A stretch of DNA of 64,000 nucleotides from positions 2,430,501 to 2,494,500 of the forward strand of contig OX638356.1 in NCBI GenBank assembly GCA_951813395.1, given 5' to 3'. Both the position numbers and the translations under genes were made by a program. The notes beneath the pieces were generated by a model. That model did no database searches, had not been told where the DNA came from, and worked only from the letters and a program-made list of their open reading frames with translations. Shown here in pieces: positions 48,857 through 58,400 of the stretch. Positions within the stretch are counted from its first letter, which is position 1, and each line of letters starts with the position of its first letter. Origin of the DNA: Longimicrobiales bacterium (GTDB lineage: Bacteria > Gemmatimonadota > Gemmatimonadetes > Longimicrobiales > Gaopeijiaceae).

Positions 48857-49814
48857 CGGACACCAGTACGGGGAATGCTCCCGGAATCACCTCCACCCGC
48901 AGTTCCGGCGCGGGCTCCGGGGCGAGCTCGCCATCGAGTTCGAACCAAATCGGTTCGCCGTCGGGGTGACGGATGACCGCGCGATCCAGCCGCCGCATCG
49001 TCACCAGCGGAGACCCTGCGTGCCTGCCTCGCACTACCTTCGGCACGAGCCGCAGGACCGGGACCACACCGGGGGCGCCGATGTGACAGAGGTCCAGCCG
49101 GCCATCCGATCCTTCCGCATCCGGGTTGATCATGAACCCGCCCCCGATTGAAGGTCCCACGGTGATAACCGATAGAGTCGTCTTGCCGCGAATACGTTGC
49201 CGCTCGGAGCCCACCGCATGTTCGGGTCCCGCCGCGCGTGCGGATCCCGCCACCTCGATGTCGACGTCCTGCGGCCGGAATCGCGCCAGCGCGTGCAGGA
49301 ACGAGGCCAGGTACTGCGGAAGCCCGGGCAGGCGCGAGTAGAGCGCCCGACACCGCAGGACCTCCACGTCCACGCCCACACCCAGAAGGTTGACGAAGAC
49401 ACGCTCTCCGTTCTCCCAGCGCACCCTTCCGACATCGAAGCGCTTGACCGCGCCTTCGCGCAGCAGCCTGGGAAGTTCCCTCGGGCCACGCCGCGGCGAG
49501 ACCATCCGGTAGAAGTCGTTTCCCGTGCCCACCGGGCTGATCGCGACCGTCGGCACGCGATCGGCACCGCTGTCCAGCAAACCGCCGGCGACCTCGTGGA
49601 TCGTACCGTCGCCTCCGACCACGACCATCCGGTCGACCCCGTCCAGGGCCGCCTGGGCCGCAAGGCGCGAGGCGTGTCCGGGTGCCTCGGTGTATCTGGC
49701 GTCGCACGGTACGCCCTGGCCTTCCAGCTCGCGGAGCAACACCCGTGCGGCCCTGTCGCCGCGGCCGTTCGAGGCGGCCGGGTTCACGATCACACGAAGC
49801 GGTGCGGTGGACAT
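48846..49814 (-). CDS. Diacylglycerol/lipid kinase family protein
   Basis: A 322-residue DagK/YegS-type lipid kinase. N-terminal VIVNPAASNGRGDRAARVL (about 8-26), the ATP-binding VVVGGDGTIHEVAGGLL (about 63-79), SPVGTGNDFYRM (about 92-103) and a C-terminal FMINPDAEGSDGRLDL. The ATG at 49814 begins 28 nt after the 3' end of tRNA-Sec on the same strand. Phosphorylation of diacylglycerol or a related lipid in membrane turnover is the likely role. Confidence 0.9.
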   Translation of the reverse strand: MSTAPLRVIVNPAASNGRGDRAARVLLRELEGQGVPCDARYTEAPGHASRLAAQAALDGVDRMVVVGGDGTIHEVAGGLLDSGADRVPTVAISPVGTGNDFYRMVSPRRGPRELPRLLREGAVKRFDVGRVRWENGERVFVNLLGVGVDVEVLRCRALYSRLPGLPQYLASFLHALARFRPQDVDIEVAGSARAAGPEHAVGSERQRIRGKTTLSVITVGPSIGGGFMINPDAEGSDGRLDLCHIGAPGVVPVLRLVPKVVRGRHAGSPLVTMRRLDRAVIRHPDGEPIWFELDGELAPEPAPELRVEVIPGAFPVLVSDDQ

Positions 49815-49841
49815 GGGTGGAAGATAAGGCAACGGTCCCGG

Positions 49842-49938
49842 TGGCGGGGGCGTGTGGGAATCGAACCCACCCACCCGGGTCTTAGCCGGGCGCACTGGTT
49901 TTGAAGACCAGACGGAACACCAGTCCCGATCCGCCCCC
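49842..49938 (-). tRNA. selC: tRNA-Sec (anticodon TCA)
   Basis: A 97-nt selenocysteine tRNA including an encoded CCA. Acceptor stem GGGGGCGG with ACGCCCCC (last pair mismatched), discriminator G, 6-bp D stem CGGGAC/GTTCCG with 4-nt loop TGGT, anticodon arm CTGGT-CTTCAAA-ACCAG, long variable arm and T stem GTGGG/CCCAC. These are the bacterial tRNA-Sec identity features. It sits between the acyltransferase stop (2 bp away) and the lipid kinase start, on the same strand. No selA, selB or selD is in the window. Confidence 0.92.
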
Positions 49939-49939
49939 C

Positions 49940-51355
49940 TTACTCCTCCGGGCGTACCGACCCTCGGGCCGACACGTTGTCAGGATCCGGCGGCAAGGGC
50001 AACTCCTCGCTCCCCCAGCGCTCCTCCAGCTGTCGAAATGCGGCAGCCAGTTCGGCCCGCATCCGGGCGAAGCGGTCGCGCACGTCGGGCCGGCCCTGTA
50101 GCCGCAGGAACAGTGCCGCGTCCTCCCGCACCTCCCGGGCCAGTTCCACCCACTGAAGCGCCAGGTAGCCCAAAAACGGGGCCGCGGCCAGGACAATGCC
50201 CGCGAGGACGATGCCTCCCAGGAGGAAGGCCAGCGTCACCCAGAGTGCCCAGGCCACCACAACACCCCCGATGAGCGCCAGGATCTTGTGGGTGGCGGTA
50301 ACCTCGTAATCCGGGCGGGTCCGCTTGAGCACGACGCCCGGGAGCCGTGTCACGGGCGCCCACAGCACCGCTCCCGCGACGGCGACCGGCAGCCCCAGCA
50401 GCAGGAGCGTACCGCGAACGGCGATGTAGCGCGCGACAGGGACCAGGCCGAACCGGGGCGGCACATCTCCCTCCCCCGCCCCGACCCGCTCATTCAGCGC
50501 GGCGTAGCGCTCCACCTTGCGGCGCAGCGCGCGGTGCTCCTCCGGAGCCTCCCGGCGAATCCACTCCAGACCCGCCGCAAAGCGCTGCAACCGCGGGAAA
50601 CGGACGCCCAACTGCTCCCTGGCGCGCCACGGCACCCATCGGAATTCCCGCACATACAGCTGCTCCGCCACTTCCACCAGCTCCCGGTCCCCGTGGTGCA
50701 CGAAGTTCAGCGTCTGCCTGCGAATGCCCGCCTCGATCCTCCCGGTCAGGATTCGCGCGGCCTCCACCGGATCTCGCCGATACGCGTCCTCCAGGTCCGC
50801 GCAGCGAACGGCCCGCCCGTAGCGCACGGTCACGGGGGTCCGGGCCCGCTCCTTGCGCGAATAGGTGATGCCGACCGGAACGATCGAGACCCCCAGTCTC
50901 CAGCCGGCGGCCGCTTCCGCCTGCAGCGCGATGCGCGCGGCCCCGGTCCGGAGCTCGGCGATCTGCGCCCCGGAGTGGCTCTTGCCTTCCGGGAAGATCT
51001 GAATCGCGCCGCCCTCGTGGAGTGCCTGGACCGCGGCCCGAAACATGTGCTCGTTGAGGTGCATCGCGTCGGGATCGTCCTGTCGCCGGTAGACCGGGAT
51101 GGCCCCGAGGGATCGAAGCACCGGACCCAGCAGCGGCTGGTCGAAGAGCGGCGCCCGCCCCAGAGCCCGGACGTAGCGCGCGCTGCAGCGCATGATCAGC
51201 ACGGGGTCGAGCAGGCTGTTCGGATGGTTTGCCGCAACCAGCACGGGTCCCGCGGGAAGCGGCGGTCCGTGCCTGTCGACGCGGTAGAAGAGTCCGGCCG
51301 CAGTCCCTACCACTCGGGTGATCACGGCGGCGATCCGGCTCGGCGGTCCTTCCAA
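49940..51355 (-). CDS. Lysophospholipid/1-acylglycerol-3-phosphate acyltransferase
   Basis: A 471-residue PlsC-type acyltransferase. The catalytic motif NHPNSLLD (about 43-50) is preceded by VLVAA, and the substrate motif is IQIFPEGKSHSG (about 116-127) with VSIVPVGITY. The C-terminal half has three or four membrane helices (GTLLLLGLPVAVAGAVLW; ALIGGVVVAWALWVTLAF), more than in small PlsC enzymes. It would acylate membrane lipid precursors; the gene ends 1 bp before tRNA-Sec. Divergent from deoC with 87 bp between starts. Confidence 0.88.
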   Translation of the reverse strand: MEGPPSRIAAVITRVVGTAAGLFYRVDRHGPPLPAGPVLVAANHPNSLLDPVLIMRCSARYVRALGRAPLFDQPLLGPVLRSLGAIPVYRRQDDPDAMHLNEHMFRAAVQALHEGGAIQIFPEGKSHSGAQIAELRTGAARIALQAEAAAGWRLGVSIVPVGITYSRKERARTPVTVRYGRAVRCADLEDAYRRDPVEAARILTGRIEAGIRRQTLNFVHHGDRELVEVAEQLYVREFRWVPWRAREQLGVRFPRLQRFAAGLEWIRREAPEEHRALRRKVERYAALNERVGAGEGDVPPRFGLVPVARYIAVRGTLLLLGLPVAVAGAVLWAPVTRLPGVVLKRTRPDYEVTATHKILALIGGVVVAWALWVTLAFLLGGIVLAGIVLAAAPFLGYLALQWVELAREVREDAALFLRLQGRPDVRDRFARMRAELAAAFRQLEERWGSEELPLPPDPDNVSARGSVRPEE

Positions 51356-51442
51356 CGCTCCACTCCCTCAAGGCTTCGAATCTGTGACGCGGACAGGTTA
51401 TCTTGGGCATCACGGCAACAGCTCGCCACCTTGACGGAACGG

Positions 51443-52459
51443 ATGGTCGTGCCCGATCCAGCGACAACGGTCGAATACAGCCCGGGGGGTCACCAGGCCG
51501 CGGCTGCGGGCTTCCCCCGCAACCCCGGCATCCCGCTCGACCTCAAGGCGGTACGCGGTGTACGCGTCAACCGCTTCGCCGCCGACCACCGGGCCGGCAC
51601 CCTGACCAAACGGCGCTCGGTCAAGCGCGACTGGCAGGCCGGCTGGCTGCTCCGCGCGGTGACGATGATCGACCTGACGACGCTGGCGGGTGACGACACG
51701 GCCGGGCGCGTACGGCGCCTCTGCGGAAAGGCCAGACGCCCGGTCCGCGCCGACCTCCTGGCCGACCTGGGTGTTCCCCCGGCCGAAATCAGGGCCGCGG
51801 CCGTGTGCGTCTACCACGCGCTCGTCCCCACCGCCTGCGCAGCGCTCACCGGAAGCGGCGTCCCCGTTGCCGCGGTCTCGACCGGCTTCCCCGCCGGCTT
51901 GTCGCCCTTTGCGACCCGGATCGCCGAAATCCGTGAATCCGTTGCCGCGGGAGCCGAGGAGGTCGACGTGGTGATCACCCGCGGGTCGGTCCTCGGTGGG
52001 GGCTGGGAACGGCTCTACGATGAGGTCGCGGGCTTCCGCGAGGCCTGCGGCGAGGCTCACGTCAAGGTGATTCTCGCGACCGGCGAGCTCGGGACGCTCG
52101 CCAACGTGAAGCGGGCTGCGACCGTCGCCATGATGGCCGGGGCGGACTTCGTAAAGACGTCCACCGGCAAGGAACCGGTGAACGCGACCCTGCCGGTGGG
52201 CATCGTGCTGGCGCGCGCAATCCGCGAGTACCACCGGGCAACCGGCATCCGGGTCGGGCTGAAGGCGGCCGGTGGGCTCAAGACGGCCAGGGACGCGCTC
52301 GCCTGGCTCATCCTGGTCAAGGAGGAGCTGGGAGACGCCTGGATGGACCCGCGCCTCTTTCGCATCGGCGCCAGCTCGCTCCTCGCGGACATCGAACGGC
52401 AGCTCGAGCATCACGTCACCGGTCGCTACTCGGCGTTCCACCGCCATCCCCTGGGGTAG
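51443..52459 (+). CDS. deoC: Deoxyribose-phosphate aldolase
   Basis: A 338-residue class I aldolase of the long DeoC type. N-terminal RNPGIPLDLKAVRGVRVNR and RRSVKRDWQAGWLLRAVTMI (about 30-75) precede the barrel; the Schiff-base Lys is in DFVKTSTGK, and EVDVVI, KVILATGELG and GLKAAGGLKT are visible. It cleaves 2-deoxyribose 5-phosphate to glyceraldehyde 3-phosphate and acetaldehyde. The next gene, 15 bp downstream, is an aldehyde dehydrogenase that could oxidise the acetaldehyde. ATG 51443 is chosen; the frame is open far upstream only as an antisense shadow of the acyltransferase. Confidence 0.93.
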   Translation: MVVPDPATTVEYSPGGHQAAAAGFPRNPGIPLDLKAVRGVRVNRFAADHRAGTLTKRRSVKRDWQAGWLLRAVTMIDLTTLAGDDTAGRVRRLCGKARRPVRADLLADLGVPPAEIRAAAVCVYHALVPTACAALTGSGVPVAAVSTGFPAGLSPFATRIAEIRESVAAGAEEVDVVITRGSVLGGGWERLYDEVAGFREACGEAHVKVILATGELGTLANVKRAATVAMMAGADFVKTSTGKEPVNATLPVGIVLARAIREYHRATGIRVGLKAAGGLKTARDALAWLILVKEELGDAWMDPRLFRIGASSLLADIERQLEHHVTGRYSAFHRHPLG

Positions 52460-52474
52460 AGGAGCAACATCGAC

Positions 52475-54925
52475 ATGACCCGCCAGGGCGCCACGACACG
52501 AGACGGCACCAACGCCCCGCCAGCGGCCGGAAGCGCTTCGGCGTCCCGCGTCCACGAGGCCTTTCGGCAGCTCGGGTACGGACCGGCGCCCGAGGGCGAT
52601 CAGACGGCCAGGGAATGGCTGGAGGAAGGCGAGCGGGTCTTCGGGCACTACGTCGGGGGAAGCTGGATCGACGGCGCGGGCGACATCCGACCGACACATT
52701 GCCCGGCGGACGGTCGTCTCCTGGCCGGCTTCCGCGACGGCACGGGCGACGATGTCGACCGGGCGGTGTCGGCGGCCGCGGACGCGCTCGCCTCCTGGCA
52801 GGAGATCGGCGGCCACGCCCGCGCGCGGCACCTGTACCGGCTGGCCCGACAGCTGCAGAAGCGGTCCCGCCTGTTCGCCGTGGTGGAGTCGCTGGACAAC
52901 GGCAAGCCCGTGCGGGAGTCGCGCGACCTCGACATCCCGCTCGCGATCCGGCACTTCTACCACCATGCCGGGTGGGCCCAGCTCGCCCCTTCGGAGTTTC
53001 CGGGATACGAGCCCGTGGGCGTTGTGGGGCAGATCATCCCCTGGAACTTCCCGCTGCTCATGCTGGCCTGGAAGGTCGCGCCGGCATTGGCCGCGGGCTG
53101 CACGGTCGTCCTCAAGCCCGCCGAATACACGCCGCTCTCGGCGCTGCTCTTCGCCGAGGTCGCGCACGAGGCCGGGCTGCCGCCGGGCGTTCTCAACGTC
53201 GTGACCGGGGGTGGAGCAACCGGCGCCGCCGTGGTCCGTCATCCGGAGACCCGCAAGATCGCGTTCACGGGATCCACCGAGGTGGGGCGCGAGATCAGGC
53301 GGGTGACCGCCGGTACGGGCAAGCACCTCTCCCTGGAACTGGGGGGCAAGTCGCCGTTCGTCGTATTCGACAGCGCCGATCTGGACGCGGCCGTAGAGGG
53401 TGTGGTGGACGGCGTCTGGTTCAACCAGGGCCAGGTTTGCTGCGCCGGGTCGCGCCTGCTCGTGCAGGAAAGCGTCGAAGCGGAGATGCTGGACCGCCTG
53501 CGGGCCCGCATGGAGACCATTCGGGTCGGGCATCCGCTGGACAAGGCGATCGACATGGGCGCGATCGTGGACCGCGTACAGATGGAGCGCGTGGAGGCTT
53601 ACCTGGAGGCCGGCAGGGCGGACGGCGCGGAGATCTGGCAACCCGACCGGCCCCTGCCGAAGGACGGGCTGTTTCTCCCGCCGACGCTGTGCACCGGCGC
53701 CCCTCCCTCGAGCACCATCGTCACCGAGGAGATCTTCGGACCCGTGCTGGTGAGCCTTACCTTCCGGACTCCGGCCGAAGCGGTCGCGCTGGCGAACGAC
53801 ACGCGCTACGGCCTGGCGGCCAGCATCTGGACGGAGGACATGAGCCTGGCTCTTGACGTGGCCCCGGGGATCAAGGCGGGCACGGTGTGGGTCAACTGCA
53901 CGAACATGTTCGACGCCGCCTCCGGGTTCGGCGGCTACCGCGAGTCGGGGTTCGGCCGAGAGGGCGGCCGGGAGGGAATGTGGGAGTACCTGAAGCCCGT
54001 GCCGCCAGCGCGCGGCGGGCGGGCGGCGAGCGTACCCGGGCCCGAGTCGGGCGAAGCCGCACCCGCCGCCGATGATGGGGTCGACCGGACCCGCAAGCTG
54101 TGGATCGGTGGGAAGCAGACGCGTCCGGACGGCGGCTACTCGCTTCCGGTCGTAGACGCCGCCGGCGCCGTCTACGCCGAGGCGCCGCGCGGGAACCGCA
54201 AGGACGTCCGCAACGCGGTCGAGGCGGCGGCGAAGGCGCGAAGTGGCTGGGCGGGGCAGAGCGGACATCTGCGGGCCCAGATCCTGTACTACCTGGCGGA
54301 GAACCTCGCGGTGCGGCAGGGGGAGTTCGCGCACCAGCTCCGTCGCGCGACCGGTGCCGACGCGCGGGCCGCACGAGGCGAGGTAGACGCCGCCGTACAG
54401 ACCCTCTTCACGTTCGCGGCGTGGGCCGACAAGCACGACGGCAGCGTGCACTCGACCCCGTTCCGCAACGTCACCTTCGCCATGAACGAGCCCGTGGGCA
54501 CGGTCGGGATCAGGTGCGGCGACCACGCGCCTCTCGCCGGCGTGATCGGACCCGTGGCGGCCGCGCTGTCTCAGGGCAACGTGGTGGCGCTGGTGGTCCC
54601 GGAGCGCTTCCCCATCCCGGCACTCGACCTGGTGCAGGTCATGGAGACCTCGGACGTGCCCGCCGGCACGGTGAACATGCTGTCGGGGATCCACGGCGAA
54701 GTCGTACCCACCCTGGCCTCGCACGATGACGTCGATCAGCTGTGGGACTTCGTGGCCGATGACCTTTCCGGGGACTCGGAGCGCCTGTCCGCAGGCAATC
54801 TCAAGAGGGTCTGGGTGGACCGGGAAGGCGCGGTGGACTGGCTGGAGCCGACCGGGCGCGACACCGGGATGCTCCTGCGCAAGGCCACTCGGGTCAAGAA
54901 CATCTGGGTGCCGTACGGAGTCTGA
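52475..54925 (+). CDS. ALDH16-like aldehyde dehydrogenase with two tandem ALDH domains
   Basis: An 816-residue protein. The first ALDH domain (about 50-520) is complete: PWNFPLLMLAWKVAPALAAG, FTGSTEVGREI, catalytic Glu in LELGGKSP (about 288) and Cys in NQGQVCCAGSR (about 321). A Pro/Ala-rich linker leads to a second domain (about 545-816) starting WIGGKQTRPDGGY; it lacks the Cys motif and the Glu context, so it is catalytically dead, as in ALDH16 proteins where it has a structural role. Coupled to deoC by a 15-bp gap, it probably converts acetaldehyde from deoxyribose breakdown to acetate. Confidence 0.9.
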   Translation: MTRQGATTRDGTNAPPAAGSASASRVHEAFRQLGYGPAPEGDQTAREWLEEGERVFGHYVGGSWIDGAGDIRPTHCPADGRLLAGFRDGTGDDVDRAVSAAADALASWQEIGGHARARHLYRLARQLQKRSRLFAVVESLDNGKPVRESRDLDIPLAIRHFYHHAGWAQLAPSEFPGYEPVGVVGQIIPWNFPLLMLAWKVAPALAAGCTVVLKPAEYTPLSALLFAEVAHEAGLPPGVLNVVTGGGATGAAVVRHPETRKIAFTGSTEVGREIRRVTAGTGKHLSLELGGKSPFVVFDSADLDAAVEGVVDGVWFNQGQVCCAGSRLLVQESVEAEMLDRLRARMETIRVGHPLDKAIDMGAIVDRVQMERVEAYLEAGRADGAEIWQPDRPLPKDGLFLPPTLCTGAPPSSTIVTEEIFGPVLVSLTFRTPAEAVALANDTRYGLAASIWTEDMSLALDVAPGIKAGTVWVNCTNMFDAASGFGGYRESGFGREGGREGMWEYLKPVPPARGGRAASVPGPESGEAAPAADDGVDRTRKLWIGGKQTRPDGGYSLPVVDAAGAVYAEAPRGNRKDVRNAVEAAAKARSGWAGQSGHLRAQILYYLAENLAVRQGEFAHQLRRATGADARAARGEVDAAVQTLFTFAAWADKHDGSVHSTPFRNVTFAMNEPVGTVGIRCGDHAPLAGVIGPVAAALSQGNVVALVVPERFPIPALDLVQVMETSDVPAGTVNMLSGIHGEVVPTLASHDDVDQLWDFVADDLSGDSERLSAGNLKRVWVDREGAVDWLEPTGRDTGMLLRKATRVKNIWVPYGV

Positions 54926-54928
54926 TCC

Positions 54929-54945
54929 GGCCAGATTGTCTGGCC
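54929..54945 (+). terminator. Hairpin after the aldehyde dehydrogenase
   Basis: A perfect 7-bp stem GGCCAGA-TTG-TCTGGCC beginning 3 bp after the stop codon, in the short convergent gap. No T-run follows. Confidence 0.5.
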
Positions 54946-54987
54946 AGATTCACGGTACTCCGGTGCCGGCCTGCCCTCCCGGACGTT

Positions 54988-55362
54988 CTAGCGCCGCAGC
55001 AGCGAGCGGTACAGCGGGTTCGTAATCGTCAGGTACACCGTGTCGCCCGGCCCCACCGAAATCCGGTTGGTAAGGATGTCGTCACCCGCCAGCAGGTCGA
55101 TCCGGATTCGCAGGTCGTCGACCGTGGGCCACGCGACCGTGAAGCTCTCCTGTCCGTTGCCCGGCACGATTCCGAGACGGCGCTCCGTCCGCGCCACGGC
55201 GCGCAGCGTCGCCTCGTTGAAGTTGTTGTTGATGACGTTGATCCGTATGCTGCGCGCCGCCGCACCGCCTTCAAAGGGATTGGGCGGCTCGACCGAACCG
55301 GCGCATCCCGCCAGGGCCATGGCCGTCACGGCCATCGCCAGGTACTTCACTCGCCGAGTCAT
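54988..55362 (-). CDS. Small lipoprotein
   Basis: A 124-residue protein with lipoprotein signal VTAMALAGC (Cys20) and a beta-rich body (SIRINVINNNFNEATL, VAWPTVDDLRIRIDLLAG, DTVYLTITNPLYRSLLRR). GAGGAGG 6 bp before the ATG supports the start. I do not recognise the family, but short lipoproteins ending in this way recur in Gemmatimonadota. It follows the BNR-repeat gene by 65 bp on the same strand. Confidence 0.75.
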   Translation of the reverse strand: MTRRVKYLAMAVTAMALAGCAGSVEPPNPFEGGAAARSIRINVINNNFNEATLRAVARTERRLGIVPGNGQESFTVAWPTVDDLRIRIDLLAGDDILTNRISVGPGDTVYLTITNPLYRSLLRR

Positions 55363-55427
55363 CCGAGCCTCCTCGCCTCTTGGTGGAGTCCCTTTGGACT
55401 CCTGTCTCTCGGCCGCTCGACGAGCGT

Positions 55428-58400
55428 CTAGCTCACGAGCCGTCTGTCCTCTATCGGTTCCAGACCCTCCCGGATCAACAGTTCGTTCAGACGGCCCAGA
55501 TCCCGCTGGATCACGATCTCCATCTGTGACATCTGTTCGTCCAGCAGCGCCGAGAGGTGCTGGAACACCTCGTGCGACTGGTCGGTCGGGCGGTTTTCCG
55601 CACCCTCGACCACCCCCAGCAGCGCGGCCAGCTTGTTGTTCAGCTTGATCGGGAAGTTGAGCGGATCCTGGTTGCTCTGGTTGCGGACCTGGTAGATCTC
55701 CGCCTCGACCACGCTCAGGTTGTCGTCCACGACGACCGCCTGGGCCTCCACTTCGTCGTCGTCCGTCTCCTCGAGCCGCTCGTCGATCTGGCCCTTGATG
55801 TCGCGGACCTTGATCACCGCCTCGTTGGCCTCGGTCACGCGGTCCCGGATCTCGATCGCCAGCTCGAAGCGGGCCCGCAGGTCGGCCACGGTCACGCCCT
55901 CGAGATTCGGATTGATCCCGATTTCGAAGTCGCGCGTCAGCGGGGCGCCGCCGTTCACCGTCATCCGCACCGTGTAGCTCCCGGGCACGGCGGTCGGGCC
56001 CATCGGCCGCGCCGCCCACATGATCCGGCCCTCGAAGTCCGTCCACGCGGGATACCGCATGTCCCAGCGGAACGAGTGGGCCCCCTGCTCCACCGCCGGC
56101 TGCCCACCACCGCCGCCACCGAAGAACGCGGCGAAGGGGTTCGGGGCCTCCTCCTCTTCCTCTTCACCCGCCACCGCTTCGTAGGTGCGGATGACCTCTC
56201 CCGCGGCATCGAGAACCTCGAAGGTGACGCTTTCGGCGTCCTCCGCGAGGTAGTACTGGAATTCGGCCCCGAAATCGAGCCCGCGGATGGGGTCGATCGG
56301 ATCGAATAGCCATGCATCCGCGGCCGCGATCTCATCGGTCAGCTGGCGCAGCGGCCCGATGTTCTCGAGCACCCAGAAGGAACGGCCGTGGGTGGCGATC
56401 ACCAGGTCGTTCTCTTCAACGACCAGATCGGACACCTGGACCACGGGAAGGTTGAGCGACAGGGGCTGCCACATTCCGCCATCGTCGAACGACACGTACA
56501 CCGTGCGCTCCGACGCCGCGTACAGCAGGCCCGGGCGCTGCGGATCCTCGCGCGTCGCACGGATGAAGTCGTCGGCCGGCAGTCCCCCGACGATCTTCGT
56601 CCACGTCTGCCCGTAGTCGTCCGTCTTCCAGATGTAGGGTGCGCGGTCGTCGTCCACGAGGTAGCGGATGCCCGACACGTATGCCTTGCCCGGCCTGGTC
56701 GGAGACGCCTCGACGGTGTTGATGCGCACGAAGTCCGGCGCGTCCGGCGGCGTCACGTTCGACCAGTTCAGGCCCGCGTCGCGGGTGACGTGTACCAGCC
56801 CGTCGTCCGAACCCGCCCAGATCACCTCGGCGTCGTGGTAGGACGGCGCGATCGCGAACACGGTCGCGTACGTTTCCACGCCCGTCTGGTCCTTCGTGAT
56901 GGGGCCGCCCGAGGGACCCATAGTCATTGCGTCGGCACGGGTCAGGTCCGGGCTGATCTGCTCCCAGTTCTGACCCTCGGTCGTGGTCTTCCAGACCTTC
57001 TGCGTACCCGTGTAGAGCACGTCGGGGTCGTGGTGGGAGAATACGATGGGGAACGTCCACTGCACCCTTTCGATCAGGTCCTCCGAAGACTGCCCCATGG
57101 GGTTTTCGGGCCAGACATTGACCGCGCGGGAGGCCCCCGTGGCCATGTCGAAGCGCGACAGCGCGCCCCCGTAGCAGCCCGCGTAGAAGACGTCGAGGTC
57201 AATCGGGTTCGGAGCCACGTAACCGCTCTCGCAGCCGCCCACGGCGTAGTACCACGCCCTGCTCCCGGGCCCGCGGGCCGCCATCTGGTTCCAGCCTCGC
57301 ACCGGGATACACGCCGTCGAGTTGTCCTGCTGGCCGCCGCAGATGTGGTACGGGGTGTGCTCGGTCGTGATCACCCGGTAGAACTGGGCGGTCGAATAGT
57401 CCTGGTCGGTCCAGCTCTGGCCTCCGTTGAACGTCACGTTGGCGCCGCCGTCGTTGGCGTTGACCATGCGGTCCGAGTCGCCGGGGGCGATCCAAAGGTC
57501 GTGGTTGTCGCCGTGCGGCACCTGAATTCCGCGGGGGAAGGTCTCCCCGCCGTCCCGCGAGCGGTACAGTCCCGTGTTGAGGGCGTACATGACGTCCTCG
57601 TCATTGGGATCGGCGTACACGCGCGTGTAGTAGAAGGCGCGCTGCCTCAGCTTGCGCTCGTCGTTCACGCGCTCCCAGGTGGCCCCGGCATCGTCCGACC
57701 GCCACACGCCCCCGTCGGGCTCGTGTTCGATCAGCGCCCACACCCGATCCGGGTTCGCGGGCGACACGGCCACGCCGATCTTCCCGACCGGTCCCGCGGC
57801 CAGCCCGATATTGGCGGTGATCTCGGTCCAGCTCTCCCCTTCGTCGGTGGATTTGTAGAGGCCGCTGTCCTCACCCCCCGACGACATCCCCCAGGAACGC
57901 CGCCAGGCTTCCCAGATCGCCGCGTAGATGATGTCCGGATTCGTCACGTCGACGCTGATATCCACCGCGCCGGCCTTGTCGCTCTTGTAGAGGACCCGCC
58001 GCCACGTCGCGCCGCCGTCAGTCGTCTTGAACACGCCCCGCTCGGGGTTCTGGGCGGAGTGCTTGCCGAAGGCCGCGGCCCAGGCCACGTCGCAGTTGTC
58101 CGGATGGACGCGGATGCGCGCGATGTTCTGGGTCTCGCCCAACCCGATGTGCTCCCAGGTCTCGCCCGCGTCGGTCGACTTGTAGGCCCCGTCGCCCTGT
58201 TGGATGTTCCCGCGGATCTGGGTCTCGCCGGTCCCCATGTAGACGATGTCGGGGTTGCTCTCGCAGACCTGCACCGCGCCGATCGACGCACTGTTGATCT
58301 GGCCGTCGGTGATCGGATCCCAGTTCTGGCCGCCGTCGGTGGTCTTCCACAGACCGCCTCCCGTGGTGCCCATGTAGTACTCGAAGGGACGCGCGTCCGA

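Noticed and set aside
51410-54724. A minus-strand open frame of 1104 codons opposite deoC and the aldehyde dehydrogenase
   Set aside because: It is His-, Arg- and Gly-rich with no motif and mirrors two clear plus-strand genes; long antisense frames are common in GC-rich coding DNA.
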